A stretch of 64,000 nt of DNA, from positions 124,001 to 188,000 of the forward strand of contig NZ_RQFY01000012.1 in the NCBI RefSeq assembly GCF_004769555.1, read 5' to 3'. Below the pieces are notes generated by a model, which saw nothing but the letters and a program-made list of their open reading frames with translations, ran no database searches and was not told the DNA's origin. Source of the DNA: Leptospira koniambonensis (GTDB lineage Bacteria; Spirochaetota; Leptospiria; Leptospirales; Leptospiraceae). The position numbers were made by a program, and so were the translations under genes. Shown piece by piece: positions 28,183-37,052 of the stretch; within the stretch, counting starts at the first letter, position 1; each line of letters opens with the position of its first letter.

Positions 28183-29013
28183 TTAGAGCCGATTCAATAA
28201 GTCCTGGATCTCTTTTTTTTCCTCAGGATCAGAGCTGAGTTCCAGGGCTTTTTTTAAATCTTCTTTTGCTTCTGTTTTTTGGCCGAGAGAAGAATAAGCT
28301 CCCCCTCTATAATACAAAGCAGCTTTGGAATGTCCCGTTGGGAACTTGTCCAAATATAAAGAAAACGTTTTGATCGTTTTCTCCCAATTTTTTAATTCTG
28401 AAAAACTAAGTCCCAAATTGAATAATGCCTTATGTTTGTTCTCTGGCATTCTAGGATCTTCGGATGCGAATGATTTATAGAAATAGTCCGCTGCCTTTTT
28501 GTATTCTTTTGCTTCGAAGTAATATTCTCCCACTTTTAAGAGAAGAAGATTATTTTCAGGATCTTTTTCCAAGTCAGCAAGTAGACTAATTTCTTTGTCT
28601 CTTTTTAAATATGCTGATCTTAAGGTTTTGATCACCATTTTATGATCAGGCATCCCAGCGATCTTCTCTGTGAGACTTCCGTTCTTATCTAAAAATAGAA
28701 GAGTAGGATATCCTGTGACATCATACTTTTTCTTTAGGTTAGGAAACCTGTCCCCATCCAGAGAAAGAAGTACGAACTTAGACAATTCTTGTTTCACTTC
28801 TTTTCTAGGATAAATTTCCTTTTTGAGGGTTTTGCAATATCCGCACCAATCTGCATACACATCTATAAAGATGGGTTTTCCTTCCTTCTTCGCCTTATTA
28901 AAAGCGGTCTCAACGGAGGTCTCCCAAACCTCGGCGCTTACTTCGGATGTAAATATGAGGCAGATCAAGAGAAGGATGGATCGGGTTTTTGAAAAGGGGA
29001 GCATAAGTCTCAT
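28183..29013 (-). CDS. Exported thioredoxin-like protein with TPR tail
   Basis: A 276-residue protein with a signal peptide (about 1-27, ending VSAEV) and a thioredoxin domain with WCGYC at 56-60 and cis-Pro in GYPTLLFL. Residues 140-275 hold TPR-like helices, including [22 protein letters not shown]. It resembles DsbD-gamma/thiol-disulfide proteins in the periplasm, with the TPR part binding a partner. It converges on ugd with 1 bp between. Confidence 0.75.
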   Translation of the reverse strand: MRLMLPFSKTRSILLLICLIFTSEVSAEVWETSVETAFNKAKKEGKPIFIDVYADWCGYCKTLKKEIYPRKEVKQELSKFVLLSLDGDRFPNLKKKYDVTGYPTLLFLDKNGSLTEKIAGMPDHKMVIKTLRSAYLKRDKEISLLADLEKDPENNLLLLKVGEYYFEAKEYKKAADYFYKSFASEDPRMPENKHKALFNLGLSFSELKNWEKTIKTFSLYLDKFPTGHSKAALYYRGGAYSSLGQKTEAKEDLKKALELSSDPEEKKEIQDLLNRL

Positions 29014-29121
29014 CTCTTCGACCTTTTTTTATCCGTTTCGTTTTTAAGGAAACGCAGAAATACGGAATTTTTTGTTTACCGTCAAGAACAGGTCCGGATA
29101 GTCGAAGTATCTCCGGTGGTA

Positions 29122-29403
29122 ATGATGGACTTCCTGCTTCAGTTAGAGCAAATCCTTAAAAAAAGAAAAGAAGAACTTCCCGAAAAATCCTATACTGCGG
29201 ACCTCTTTCGAGGCGGCGTGGATCGTATCCTTAAAAAAGTAGGGGAAGAAGCTGGAGAAGTGATTATTGCTGCAAAAAACGCAGACAAAAAAGAACTCAC
29301 TCACGAATCCGCGGACTTACTATTTCATTTACAGGTTCTTCTTGTGGAAAGAGGTCTTTCTCTTTCCGACATAGTAGAAGAACTTAAAAAAAGACATTCT
29401 TAA
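29122..29403 (+). CDS. hisE: Phosphoribosyl-ATP pyrophosphatase
   Basis: A monofunctional HisE of about 93 residues. The MazG-like fold shows [15 protein letters not shown], then [17 protein letters not shown], which carry the Glu and Asp metal ligands. It removes pyrophosphate from PR-ATP, the second step of histidine synthesis. In-frame starts are GTG 29116, ATG 29122 and ATG 29125; GGTGGT precedes the ATG at 29122. No other his gene is nearby. Confidence 0.88.
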   Translation: MMDFLLQLEQILKKRKEELPEKSYTADLFRGGVDRILKKVGEEAGEVIIAAKNADKKELTHESADLLFHLQVLLVERGLSLSDIVEELKKRHS

Positions 29404-29410
29404 AATCAGT

Positions 29411-29815
29411 TCAAACTTGGAGTTTTGTCCCACATTCTGGACAAAACTTCGCTCCGAAAATTTCTATTTTAAATCCACAGTTATGACAGAACTTTCCGCC
29501 GAGCGGAGGTTTGGAAGAAGTTTCCGTTTTGGAAGATATTGCAGAGTCTTGGCTGATCCTTTTGTCCTGCTCTTCTAATTCTTTTACTAATCCAGAAGAG
29601 ATAGATTTGAACTCTGTCTCGGTCAATTTTCCTGTATCAAATTCAATTTTCAGATCTTTTAAGTTATCCAGAAGAACATCTCTTCTATCAAATAACTCAG
29701 AACTTTTAGGGTCAGTTTCGTACGGAATATATTTTGCAAATATACTTACGTAAACGAATGGTGCTGAAACGATAGCGACTAAAATTATATAAAAGAAAAT
29801 TAATAAATAATCCAT
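29411..29815 (-). CDS. CcmI-like membrane protein with C-terminal zinc ribbon
   Basis: A 134-residue protein with one or two N-terminal membrane segments (about 3-28) and a helical stretch LFDRRDVLLDNLKDLKIEFDTGKLTE, resembling the N-terminal coil of CcmI. A CxxC...CxxC zinc ribbon follows at Cys110, Cys113, Cys125 and Cys128. The TPR region of classical CcmI is missing. Its ATG overlaps the CcmH stop by one base (TAATG), so it closes the cytochrome c maturation operon; a role in delivering the apocytochrome is inference. Confidence 0.6.
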   Translation of the reverse strand: MDYLLIFFYIILVAIVSAPFVYVSIFAKYIPYETDPKSSELFDRRDVLLDNLKDLKIEFDTGKLTETEFKSISSGLVKELEEQDKRISQDSAISSKTETSSKPPLGGKFCHNCGFKIEIFGAKFCPECGTKLQV

Positions 29816-30399
29816 TATTTCTGTTTTTCCTCTATTTCGGAGATGTACTTATCGAATGAGGAATGATTTTCCGATTCTGTAGCAATTGCTGCTTTAGGAG
29901 CGGTCCTTCTTTTTAAATATAAATAGATAAGAAGTATTCCGAATGCTGCGGCGATCGCGATACTAAAATCGATCCAAGAAGAATCAGGTTTTGCCAGAAT
30001 GTCTGGACCAAAACCCATGATGACTCCTTGAGCCATACTTTGGCTTCCATTTTCAATAAACTTAGCAATGATAGGATCAGAAACCACATCTTGACCGAAA
30101 CCGTGGACCATTTTTTCCACGATTACATCCGCAGATTCTCCAGCTCTAATTCTATTCTCTATAAAAAGTTTGAGTTTTGCAGAAACCGTACAATTATTGA
30201 AAGAACAACTTTTGATCGCGATAGAAGGGATACAAATACATCGGATCCTTTCTGTCACATTATGGAATATGCGGATCTGTTCTGGATCAGTCAGATTCGT
30301 AAAAGTAGAATCTGCATAAACTGCGTTTGTCCAAATAAAGAACCCAAAAAGAGAAATTAAGATTTTCTTATATAGTTTAGAAGAGATCAAAACTTTCAT
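29815..30399 (-). CDS. CcmH-like cytochrome c maturation protein with unusual Cys motif
   Basis: A 194-residue protein with a signal peptide (about 1-29) and a C-terminal membrane helix (about 143-162). CcmH/NrfF proteins carry LRCxxC, then a helix and an h.RYG segment. Here the motif is IRCIC at 52-56 with further Cys65 and Cys70, so the spacing is CxC...C....C. It has IENRIRAGESADVIVEKMVHGFGQD and a second GFGPD copy. It overlaps ccmF by ATGA. If the Cys pair is not CxxC, its redox chemistry must differ from E. coli CcmH. Confidence 0.65.
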   Translation of the reverse strand: MKVLISSKLYKKILISLFGFFIWTNAVYADSTFTNLTDPEQIRIFHNVTERIRCICIPSIAIKSCSFNNCTVSAKLKLFIENRIRAGESADVIVEKMVHGFGQDVVSDPIIAKFIENGSQSMAQGVIMGFGPDILAKPDSSWIDFSIAIAAAFGILLIYLYLKRRTAPKAAIATESENHSSFDKYISEIEEKQK

Positions 30400-32579
30400 T
30401 TTTTATCTTCTCCTATTGGTAATAGGATCAGCAGTCCAGATAAGAAGAACATCAAAGATCCTGCCCATATAAATTTCACCATCGGATTTACCCAGACCTC
30501 TAAATTTGCTACGATCTGGTTCGGGAATTTTAGATATTTTGCAGCCTTGATTGCTGGGTCTCTTGTAAAGAAGAAGTCCAAAAACATTCCAGGTAGATCC
30601 GGATTTTCGTCCGAAAGATCTGCATGTTCAATTGCTCCCAATTGGATATAAAGATCTTCTTTTGGGGTAGAAGAGATAGAAGGTTCACTAGTTGGAATAT
30701 GTGTCTCGAAATCTCCGCTTAAATGTGAGATTTGAGGATAATATCTTCGCTCTGTTACCATCGTATCAAAGTCTTTTAGTTGTCTTTTGACTTCGAAGGT
30801 CGCTTCATGAGAAACAATTACGTTTCTATGATTTACTCCAGCTTCTGGATCTCCGTTCACAATCGGTTTGATCTTAAGAGTGGTTGCACTTATTGTATAA
30901 TCTCCTAAGATTGCAGTATCTTGGCTTGCATAGATAAGCTCATTGGTAGGAGAGAATTTTAAGAAATAGAAAAACTTTACAGAAGTATTTTGTTTGAATG
31001 CGTTTCCCGCAAGACCGATAAACAAGACTACCATGGATAGGTGAACTAAATATCCACCGTATCTTCTTTTGTTTTTCAGAAGCATTCTAAATCCGGCTTG
31101 GAAATAATTCTCTCCGTGGATAGCGGACCTTCTCGCCTTGATACCATTATGATATTCTTGTGCGATCCCAGCTATAGTAAAGATCCCGAGTCCTACCGTA
31201 AGAACGCTGTAAATCTCTCCCATTACATCGCCTAGGCTGTAATCGCTGATGGAGAAATTGTTTCTGTAATATAGGATATAGATCCCTGCACCTATAATCC
31301 CTGCGATCAACGGTTTTAATAATGTAGTAAAAAAGATTTGGTCTGCACCTTTTCTCCAAGCGAGTAATGGAGCTGCACCCATGAGTAGAATAAGAAGAAT
31401 TCCCGCAGGAACTCCCCAGGAATTGAACCAAGGCGCCTTATATTCTACACCTGATAATAATGGAGAGAATACTCCTAATAGAATGGAAAGAGTCGCTATC
31501 ACCAAAAGGAAATTGTTCAGCAAGAAACTTCCTTCTTTGGAAGTGATTGCTTCTAAGTTTCTTTCCGGCTTAAGTTTATCTTTTCTATATATTAGGATCC
31601 CAAGATAGAATAAGAAGCTTACGCCGATAAAAACTATAAATGGGGTTCCGATACTGGATTTAGAGAAAGAATGTGGTCCTTCTAAAACTCCACTTCGGGT
31701 GATCCAAGTCCCGAGCAAGCAGAAATGGAATGCTAATATGATCAGAAACATATTCCAAAACTTTAACATTCCTCTTCTTTCTTGGATGATCATTGAGTGT
31801 AAGAATGCAGTGGATAGAAGCCAAGGCATCAAACTTGCGTTTTCGACCGGGTCCCAGGCCCAATAACCACCCCATCCCAATTCTTCGTAAGCCCATTTGG
31901 AGCCTAAAAGTATTCCTGTTCCTAAGAAGAACCAAGAGAAGATACTCCATCTTCTTACGAATCTAAACCAGTTCTCTGATAATTGCCCTGTGATTAAAGC
32001 GGAAGAAGCAATTGCGAATGGGATCGCGAAACTCACATAACCTATATATAAAATCGGAGGGTGGATGATCATCGCCCAGTGTTGTAGTAATGGATTTAAT
32101 CCTCTACCAGCAACTGCAGCAGGTTGGAATTCACGGAAAGGTTGTGCGTCTGGAAAGAAGATCGCTAGAAAGGAGAAGAAACATGTGATCACTGCTAAAG
32201 AAAGATTCATTACTGGAATTCTTTCGTTTAATAGATCCTTTGTTTGCCAAAGAACAACGAAGGTGAATCCGGAGAGTAGCAAATTCCAGAACAGAAGTGA
32301 ACCGGAAGATCCTGACCAAACAGAAGTCATCTTATAGAATAATGGAAGATGTTCACTGGAATGCATCGCAACATAATAGTTGGATAGATCCGTTCTCATG
32401 AGTTGGACAACCAACACTATGAATGCCAGTAGAACGACCGCAAAATTGGCCATTAGAGTATAACGGCCTAATTCTAATGCTCTGGAATCGTTCTTAAAAA
32501 TTCCGTAACTGGTTTGGATAATGGAAAATAATAGGATGGAGAAGGAGGATATGAGACAAACTGCACCTAAATCATTCAT
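30396..32579 (-). CDS. ccmF: Cytochrome c haem lyase subunit CcmF
   Basis: A large integral membrane protein of 727 residues with about 15 hydrophobic segments. The haem-handling tryptophan-rich motif is at 236-254 (GGYWAWDPVENASLMPWL), with a conserved HPPILYIGY segment at 173-181 and a long periplasmic loop near the C-terminus. It attaches haem to the CxxCH of c-type apocytochromes. It starts by ATGA overlap with ccmE and ends by ATGA overlap with the CcmH-like gene. Confidence 0.9.
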   Translation of the reverse strand: MNDLGAVCLISSFSILLFSIIQTSYGIFKNDSRALELGRYTLMANFAVVLLAFIVLVVQLMRTDLSNYYVAMHSSEHLPLFYKMTSVWSGSSGSLLFWNLLLSGFTFVVLWQTKDLLNERIPVMNLSLAVITCFFSFLAIFFPDAQPFREFQPAAVAGRGLNPLLQHWAMIIHPPILYIGYVSFAIPFAIASSALITGQLSENWFRFVRRWSIFSWFFLGTGILLGSKWAYEELGWGGYWAWDPVENASLMPWLLSTAFLHSMIIQERRGMLKFWNMFLIILAFHFCLLGTWITRSGVLEGPHSFSKSSIGTPFIVFIGVSFLFYLGILIYRKDKLKPERNLEAITSKEGSFLLNNFLLVIATLSILLGVFSPLLSGVEYKAPWFNSWGVPAGILLILLMGAAPLLAWRKGADQIFFTTLLKPLIAGIIGAGIYILYYRNNFSISDYSLGDVMGEIYSVLTVGLGIFTIAGIAQEYHNGIKARRSAIHGENYFQAGFRMLLKNKRRYGGYLVHLSMVVLFIGLAGNAFKQNTSVKFFYFLKFSPTNELIYASQDTAILGDYTISATTLKIKPIVNGDPEAGVNHRNVIVSHEATFEVKRQLKDFDTMVTERRYYPQISHLSGDFETHIPTSEPSISSTPKEDLYIQLGAIEHADLSDENPDLPGMFLDFFFTRDPAIKAAKYLKFPNQIVANLEVWVNPMVKFIWAGSLMFFLSGLLILLPIGEDKK

Positions 32580-32974
32580 TGTTCTTCTTCTTTATAACCT
32601 GCTTCGTATTTGGATGCACATTTTGCTTCTACCTTATCGGCTACAAGGACTCCGTTTTTCCAAACTCCGTCCACTCTTGCTCTGGCACCTTCTTTAAATG
32701 CATCAGGTAATAATGTAGCTCCTGTAAAAAAAACAGGAACTTCTTTTTCGTTTAGTTGGAGGACAAACTTGGCAGTTTTTCCTTCCCGGATAAGAGAACC
32801 TAATTTTACAAATCCTCTTACTCTTAATAGATCATCTGCTTCATATTTTGTAGTATTAGCAGCTAAATCAGAAGCATCCAATAATGTGTAAGAAGTTTCT
32901 TTAGAAGAGAAGAATGCAATTGTTCCTAAGGAAAGTGCGATGATACTCGCAAGCACGGTAAATTTCACGTTCAT
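32576..32974 (-). CDS. ccmE: Cytochrome c haem chaperone CcmE, CxxxY type
   Basis: A 132-residue protein with one N-terminal membrane anchor (about 5-22) and an OB-like beta domain: VRGFVKLGSLI, KFVLQLNEKEVPVFFTGATLLPDAFKEG. In the common form a His in HxxxY binds haem covalently; here the segment reads KCASKY, with Cys119 and Tyr123, i.e. CxxxY. That variant is known from Desulfovibrio and archaea, where it was linked to 'System I*'. It carries haem to CcmF. ElyC lies 7 bp upstream and CcmF overlaps downstream. Confidence 0.85.
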   Translation of the reverse strand: MNVKFTVLASIIALSLGTIAFFSSKETSYTLLDASDLAANTTKYEADDLLRVRGFVKLGSLIREGKTAKFVLQLNEKEVPVFFTGATLLPDAFKEGARARVDGVWKNGVLVADKVEAKCASKYEAGYKEEEQ

Positions 32975-32981
32975 CTGTGTT

Positions 32982-33806
32982 TTAATTCCAGTCCTTAGAC
33001 CAAGGATATCGGATACGGAAGGGAAGAAAAGTGGAAATACTCTCTCTAAACCCGTAAACGAATAGGCCTATTCTCTCTTTCCAGGCAATGCTCGTATTTT
33101 CTAAACTTTGGGAAGAAGGTATAAAATCGTCTATGGTCAGAATTTTGACCCTGGACCTATAGTCTGTCGGCCAAGGATGGATCTTAATCCCAGTATTTGC
33201 AAATACCAAGAGTGATCTTTCCATATGAAATGCAGAAGTGATTAGGATTGCAGACTTCCATTTGTTTTTACGGAAAAGTTCTGCCGTTTTTTCTGCATTC
33301 TCCTTAGTGTTCCTGCTTTCATTCTCCAGAAAAACAGCTTTTGTAGGAACTCCTAAAGTTTGAAAAAATTGGAGAGCAAAGTCTGATTCCTTTTTAGTTT
33401 GGAAGAATAAATTCCCAGAACCACCAGTGAAAACAATACGAGGAGCTTTTCTTTTTTGGAATAATCTTACGGCGTCAGTCATTCGTTCTGCCGCAGAAGT
33501 CAACTGCACCTGTTGCTCGTATAATGCAAGATTGTCTACGGCCCCACCTAAAACTAAAATTGCATCTGAATTTTCCAAAGTTTCTTCACGAACTGGAGGA
33601 TGTTTTTCTTCCAAACCTCGGACCAACCATTGGGAAAAACTATCTGTAGAAGCTGTCCAGATAATGAGCGTTGGAACTAAAATCCAAACCTTATGTTTGA
33701 ATTTAGGAAGTCTGAAGGCAAAAAATACCAACAGAAGTAAGGAAGCAGGTAAGGGGAATAAAAAGGCCCCCGCGAGTTTGGAGACCGCAAAAAAGATCGT
33801 ATCCAT
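32982..33806 (-). CDS. ElyC/YdcF-family (DUF218) membrane protein
   Basis: A 274-residue protein with two N-terminal membrane segments (about 5-27 and 37-55) and a DUF218 domain. SDAILVLGGAV, RIVFTGGSGN, E..S.NTKENAE-like EN ESRNTKENAEKTAEL and ITSAFHMERSLLVF match the family core. ElyC-type proteins influence envelope/peptidoglycan metabolism in E. coli, without a proven reaction. It is 2 bp after the small tautomerase gene and 7 bp before ccmE. Confidence 0.8.
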   Translation of the reverse strand: MDTIFFAVSKLAGAFLFPLPASLLLLVFFAFRLPKFKHKVWILVPTLIIWTASTDSFSQWLVRGLEEKHPPVREETLENSDAILVLGGAVDNLALYEQQVQLTSAAERMTDAVRLFQKRKAPRIVFTGGSGNLFFQTKKESDFALQFFQTLGVPTKAVFLENESRNTKENAEKTAELFRKNKWKSAILITSAFHMERSLLVFANTGIKIHPWPTDYRSRVKILTIDDFIPSSQSLENTSIAWKERIGLFVYGFRESISTFLPFRIRYPWSKDWN

Positions 33807-33808
33807 TT

Positions 33809-33988
33809 TTACTCTAGGAGTTTTCCGCCTACAGCCCAGTTCTCTCTGGAAACTTCGTCGATCACGATATACGTAGATTCGGGAGGTCTTGACGCAACTT
33901 TTGCAAGAGTTTCTGAAAATTCTTTAGATATCTGCTGTTTTTGCTCTTTTGTAAGAGGTCCTGCGACTTTTAAATTGATATAAGGCAT
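33809..33988 (-). CDS. 4-oxalocrotonate tautomerase family protein
   Basis: A 59-residue protein beginning MPYINLKVAGPLTKEQ, with the catalytic Pro2 exposed after removal of Met, as in 4-oxalocrotonate tautomerases. STYIVIDEVSRENWAVGG matches the conserved core with the hydrophobic pocket residue Trp51. The gene ends 2 bp before elyC. It is short and easy to miss, but its length is normal for the family (about 60-65 residues). It interconverts keto/enol forms of small acids; the physiological substrate is unknown. Confidence 0.85.
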   Translation of the reverse strand: MPYINLKVAGPLTKEQKQQISKEFSETLAKVASRPPESTYIVIDEVSRENWAVGGKLLE

Positions 33989-34143
33989 ACGTTTCCTGGT
34001 TTGAAAGGGTTTAAGGGTGACTCAATGGTTTATTTCGAACGGGTATTACGCAACGGATTTTTTTCTAAAAATGGCAGGTTCGTTCAAGCCAGAACCTGGG
34101 ATCTGAGTATATACTGGACCTGAAATTGTGAGGAGTTTTATCA

Positions 34144-34680
34144 ATGAAATTCGCTAAGGAAATGGCCTTCTATTCTGCATACCACCAAGAAAAAAGAAAC
34201 GTGTGGATCCATGTGTTAGGAGTTCCTACCATCACCTTCACCTTATTTTTGGTGCTTAATAGATTAGAGTTAGTTAATGTTTTCGGTTATACAATAACTG
34301 CTGCTACCGTATTTGGGATCGTAGTGCTTGCGTACTATTTCACCTTGGATTTTATTTTCGCAGCTACGACTACTTTGGTGTTCGGATCTTTGATGTTCCT
34401 TGCTCAATACATTACCCTGTCATTGACTGCTACCACTGCATGGAGCATTTTTGCAGTTGCTCAGTTAATAGGTTGGGGAGCTCAGTTTTACGGACATTTT
34501 ATCTTTGAAAAAAGTCGTCCTGCATTATTCGACAACTTATTCCAAGCTGTAGTATCTGCTCCTATTTTTGTAATTGCAGATGTGTTCTTTGAATTGGGAC
34601 TAAGAAAAGATGTGCAAGAAGCAGTTCGTAAAGAATTAGCAGCACAAGGCAAACTCAAAAACTTCAGCACTGCTCATTAA
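34144..34680 (+). CDS. Mpo1-like (DUF962) membrane protein
   Basis: A 178-residue protein with four membrane segments. The motif YHQEKRNVWIHVLGVP near residue 14 and WGAQFYGHFIFEKSRPALFDN near 118 match the Mpo1/YGL010w family, whose yeast member is an Fe-dependent 2-hydroxy fatty acid dioxygenase. The conserved His in both motifs are present. The GAGG ribosome-binding site at 34130 supports the start. A strong terminator follows 25 bp downstream. Confidence 0.8.
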   Translation: MKFAKEMAFYSAYHQEKRNVWIHVLGVPTITFTLFLVLNRLELVNVFGYTITAATVFGIVVLAYYFTLDFIFAATTTLVFGSLMFLAQYITLSLTATTAWSIFAVAQLIGWGAQFYGHFIFEKSRPALFDNLFQAVVSAPIFVIADVFFELGLRKDVQEAVRKELAAQGKLKNFSTAH

Positions 34681-34704
34681 CATTCTCTCTTGCTTTTACG
34701 CAAA

Positions 34705-34735
34705 CGCCCGCGGTCCAAGCGGGCGATTTTCTTTT
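34705..34735 (+). terminator. Intrinsic terminator after the Mpo1-like gene
   Basis: CGCCCGC (34705-34711) pairs perfectly with GCGGGCG (34719-34725) around GGTCCAA, followed by a T-rich run ATTTTCTTTT. Confidence 0.9.
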
Positions 34736-34752
34736 ATCATATTAAATTTAAC

Positions 34753-35535
34753 TTAAACACAAAAATGAACTGCAACGTTCGTATTTGCACCCAAAAACTT
34801 AGAAGGTTGGACACCAAACATTCTTTTAAAAGTCCTACTTAAATGCGCTTGGTCTGCAAAACCTGCCGCATGAGAAGCCTCAGTCAGATTTCCACCTTCT
34901 TTCAAAAGTTTTGCCGCTTCATGAAGTCTTAACCAAAGTTGGTACTGTCTGACAGGTAAACCCATCTGCAATTTGAAAACATGCATAAACCTTGTTTCTG
35001 AAAATCCGGCTTCTTTAGCAAGTTCTGGAACTGAGATAGAACCGGGAAGAGCAGATTTCATTCTAAGAGTTGCGGATAAAACTCTTGGATCCAAAGAAAC
35101 TCGAGAAGGTTTTTCAGTTCCTACACAAGCCAGAATATCTTCGAAAAGCTCTTTGGCCGCCTGGCAGTTTATATTTTCATGAAATAGATTTTTACATCTG
35201 GAAAGAACTGGTTCTAAATTTTCAAAAGCTATTTCTGAGATTCCCTTTCTTCCGAACCTGGCAGCAACCGAAGCATAATCGATACCATAAGGATCGATTT
35301 GTAAAACGATCATATTAGAATTTTCTGCGGAAAGAGTATGGTAAGTATTAGGAGCCAAAACTACAGCTTGGAATTCCAATACATTGCCTGATTCTTCGAT
35401 TACTTTGAATTTAGAAGTTAAAGAGATTAGAATGGAAACCGCATAGTGAGAGTGGGGATCTGTGGTCAGTCCTTTTTGGGCCAAGAATACCCTGGCTCCG
35501 AAATAGAATAATGTTCCTAATTGAGATTCTTCCAT
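34753..35535 (-). CDS. AraC-family transcriptional regulator
   Basis: A 260-residue regulator. An N-terminal cupin-like sensing region (about 10-90, with HSHYAVSILISL) is followed by two C-terminal helix-turn-helix units: SVPELAKEAGFSETRFMHVF and NLTEASHAAGFADQAHLSRTF, then the usual FGVQPSKFL. Its effector is unknown. It is 15 bp downstream of the hydrolase gene on the same strand, so both may be cotranscribed. Confidence 0.88.
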   Translation of the reverse strand: MEESQLGTLFYFGARVFLAQKGLTTDPHSHYAVSILISLTSKFKVIEESGNVLEFQAVVLAPNTYHTLSAENSNMIVLQIDPYGIDYASVAARFGRKGISEIAFENLEPVLSRCKNLFHENINCQAAKELFEDILACVGTEKPSRVSLDPRVLSATLRMKSALPGSISVPELAKEAGFSETRFMHVFKLQMGLPVRQYQLWLRLHEAAKLLKEGGNLTEASHAAGFADQAHLSRTFKRMFGVQPSKFLGANTNVAVHFCV

Positions 35536-35550
35536 TTCCCGAATACCGGA

Positions 35551-36378
35551 TTATAATTTTTGAATGATTCTTTCCAGGGTTTTTTCAGGACGTTCGAATG
35601 GAAAAAAATGGGAAATATCATCCCATAACTCTAAGCTTGAATTGGGGTTTCCTCGAATTATTCTTTTGGCAGCAGAAGGAGAACATACTTCGTATTTTCT
35701 GGGGATCGTTATATGAGTTTCTGTTTGGATCCTTCTATATTGTAATAAACTTAAGAAACTAACCGAGTTAAAAATTTTAGCTTCTAATTCAGGAGGACAA
35801 GATAAGGCCCATTTATCTCCTTCTTTTCTGAAACATGAATTCAAATAATCATCGAATACTTCATCAGACCAATTTGCAAATGTAGGGGTCTTTCTAAATG
35901 CTTTTTTGACAAGTGTCAGATCTTTAAATTCTCTTCTTCTTTTGATTGCACCTTTTGCTAAAGGAGTATCGAAGGCTAACGCAAGAAGAAGGTAAGCAAA
36001 ATTTAAGATCACTGGATCCATTGCAAAAATTTTACGGAACAGATCTGGCCTTTGGTAAGAGGAAAGAAGAATGCTTGCTCCTCCTAAAGAATGTCCAACA
36101 CCCACAACATTCTTCAAACCTTCTGTTTCAATCAGAGATAAAATTTGATCTCTAAAGAAAAACCAATCCTTCCATTCCATGTTTGGTTCCGATTGACCAT
36201 GACCGCAAAAATCTAAGGCAATAACTCTATGAGTCTCGGAAAATTTTTTGATAAGATAAGAATAACAACCTGCAGAAAATCCATTTGCATGAGCGATCAA
36301 GATTGGATCAGAAGATTTATTACCTGCATCTATATAAGAAAGTTTGATCCCGCGGAAGTTAAATGTTTTTCTATCCAT
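35551..36378 (-). CDS. Alpha/beta hydrolase
   Basis: A 275-residue alpha/beta hydrolase with the oxyanion region AHANGFSAG, DFCGHGQSE, the nucleophile elbow GVGHSLGG (Ser about 97) and the catalytic His in DDISHFFPFERP. No signal peptide. It hydrolyses some ester or amide; the substrate is not predictable. Next to the AraC regulator, which may control it. Confidence 0.8.
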   Translation of the reverse strand: MDRKTFNFRGIKLSYIDAGNKSSDPILIAHANGFSAGCYSYLIKKFSETHRVIALDFCGHGQSEPNMEWKDWFFFRDQILSLIETEGLKNVVGVGHSLGGASILLSSYQRPDLFRKIFAMDPVILNFAYLLLALAFDTPLAKGAIKRRREFKDLTLVKKAFRKTPTFANWSDEVFDDYLNSCFRKEGDKWALSCPPELEAKIFNSVSFLSLLQYRRIQTETHITIPRKYEVCSPSAAKRIIRGNPNSSLELWDDISHFFPFERPEKTLERIIQKL

Positions 36379-36522
36379 TCAAGATTTGCCCTTGCTATTT
36401 CTTTCCCTTTGCTTTCGATGGACAGGAATTCGGAGTTTTGACCGATTCCCAAATAAGGGATAATACACTCTTCCTAAGGGGAGATTACAAGAAAACAATA
36501 ATCGAATTCTTGAGAGAGATAG

Positions 36523-36900
36523 ATGAAATTAACGGTGATAATCATTTTCGTAGTCGCATTATTCTTCAATGCCTTAGCAAACATTTTGATCAAGGCAAGT
36601 TCTTTAGGAGATAAAACAAATACGGCTTCCGGAATCGAAGGATTGATCAAAGCATTTTTACATCCAGTGTTCTTTGCGGGACTTGCTTCTTTCGGGATCG
36701 CGTTATTAGGTTATAGATGGGTATTAGGTAACGGATTAAAATTATCTTTGGCTTATCCACTCTTCACATCTGCAGGATTTATTATAGTGCTCGTTGCTTC
36801 TGCTATATTTTTTAAGGAAGAACTAAATTGGACACAATGGACAGGCATAGGTTTGATACTCGCGGGAGTATGGTTGACCTCTGCAGAAATGTTCGTCTAA
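36523..36900 (+). CDS. Small EamA/SMR-type membrane transporter
   Basis: A 125-residue protein with four membrane helices. The pattern LFFNALANILIKASSL, then LKLSLAYPLFTSAGFIIVLVASAIFFKEELNWTQWTGIGLILAGV, matches EamA/SMR-type proteins, which often act as dimers. It might export small drugs, polyamines or lipid-linked sugars (ArnE-like); the lack of the SMR-type conserved Glu near residue 14 argues against classical multidrug export. Confidence 0.6.
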   Translation: MKLTVIIIFVVALFFNALANILIKASSLGDKTNTASGIEGLIKAFLHPVFFAGLASFGIALLGYRWVLGNGLKLSLAYPLFTSAGFIIVLVASAIFFKEELNWTQWTGIGLILAGVWLTSAEMFV

Positions 36901-36933
36901 GTCATAAAGTTAATAAATAATAAACCGAATAGA

Positions 36934-36972
36934 GTAGTGATCTCGAACTCGATTTGTAGCCGAGATCATTAC
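36934..36972. repeat. Inverted repeat after the EamA gene
   Basis: GTAGTGATCTCG (36934-36945) pairs with CGAGATCATTAC (36961-36972), 12 bp with one G-T wobble and a 15-nt loop. No T-run follows, so it is not a standard terminator. It may be a leader structure for the deacetylase gene or a regulator site. Confidence 0.4.
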
Positions 36973-37052
36973 TTCTGGAGTCTAATTACAGGAGGATATG
37001 CTAAAAATTCAAACCGGTCCAAGCTTAAAGTTTTTTAACTTTATAGGATGGT

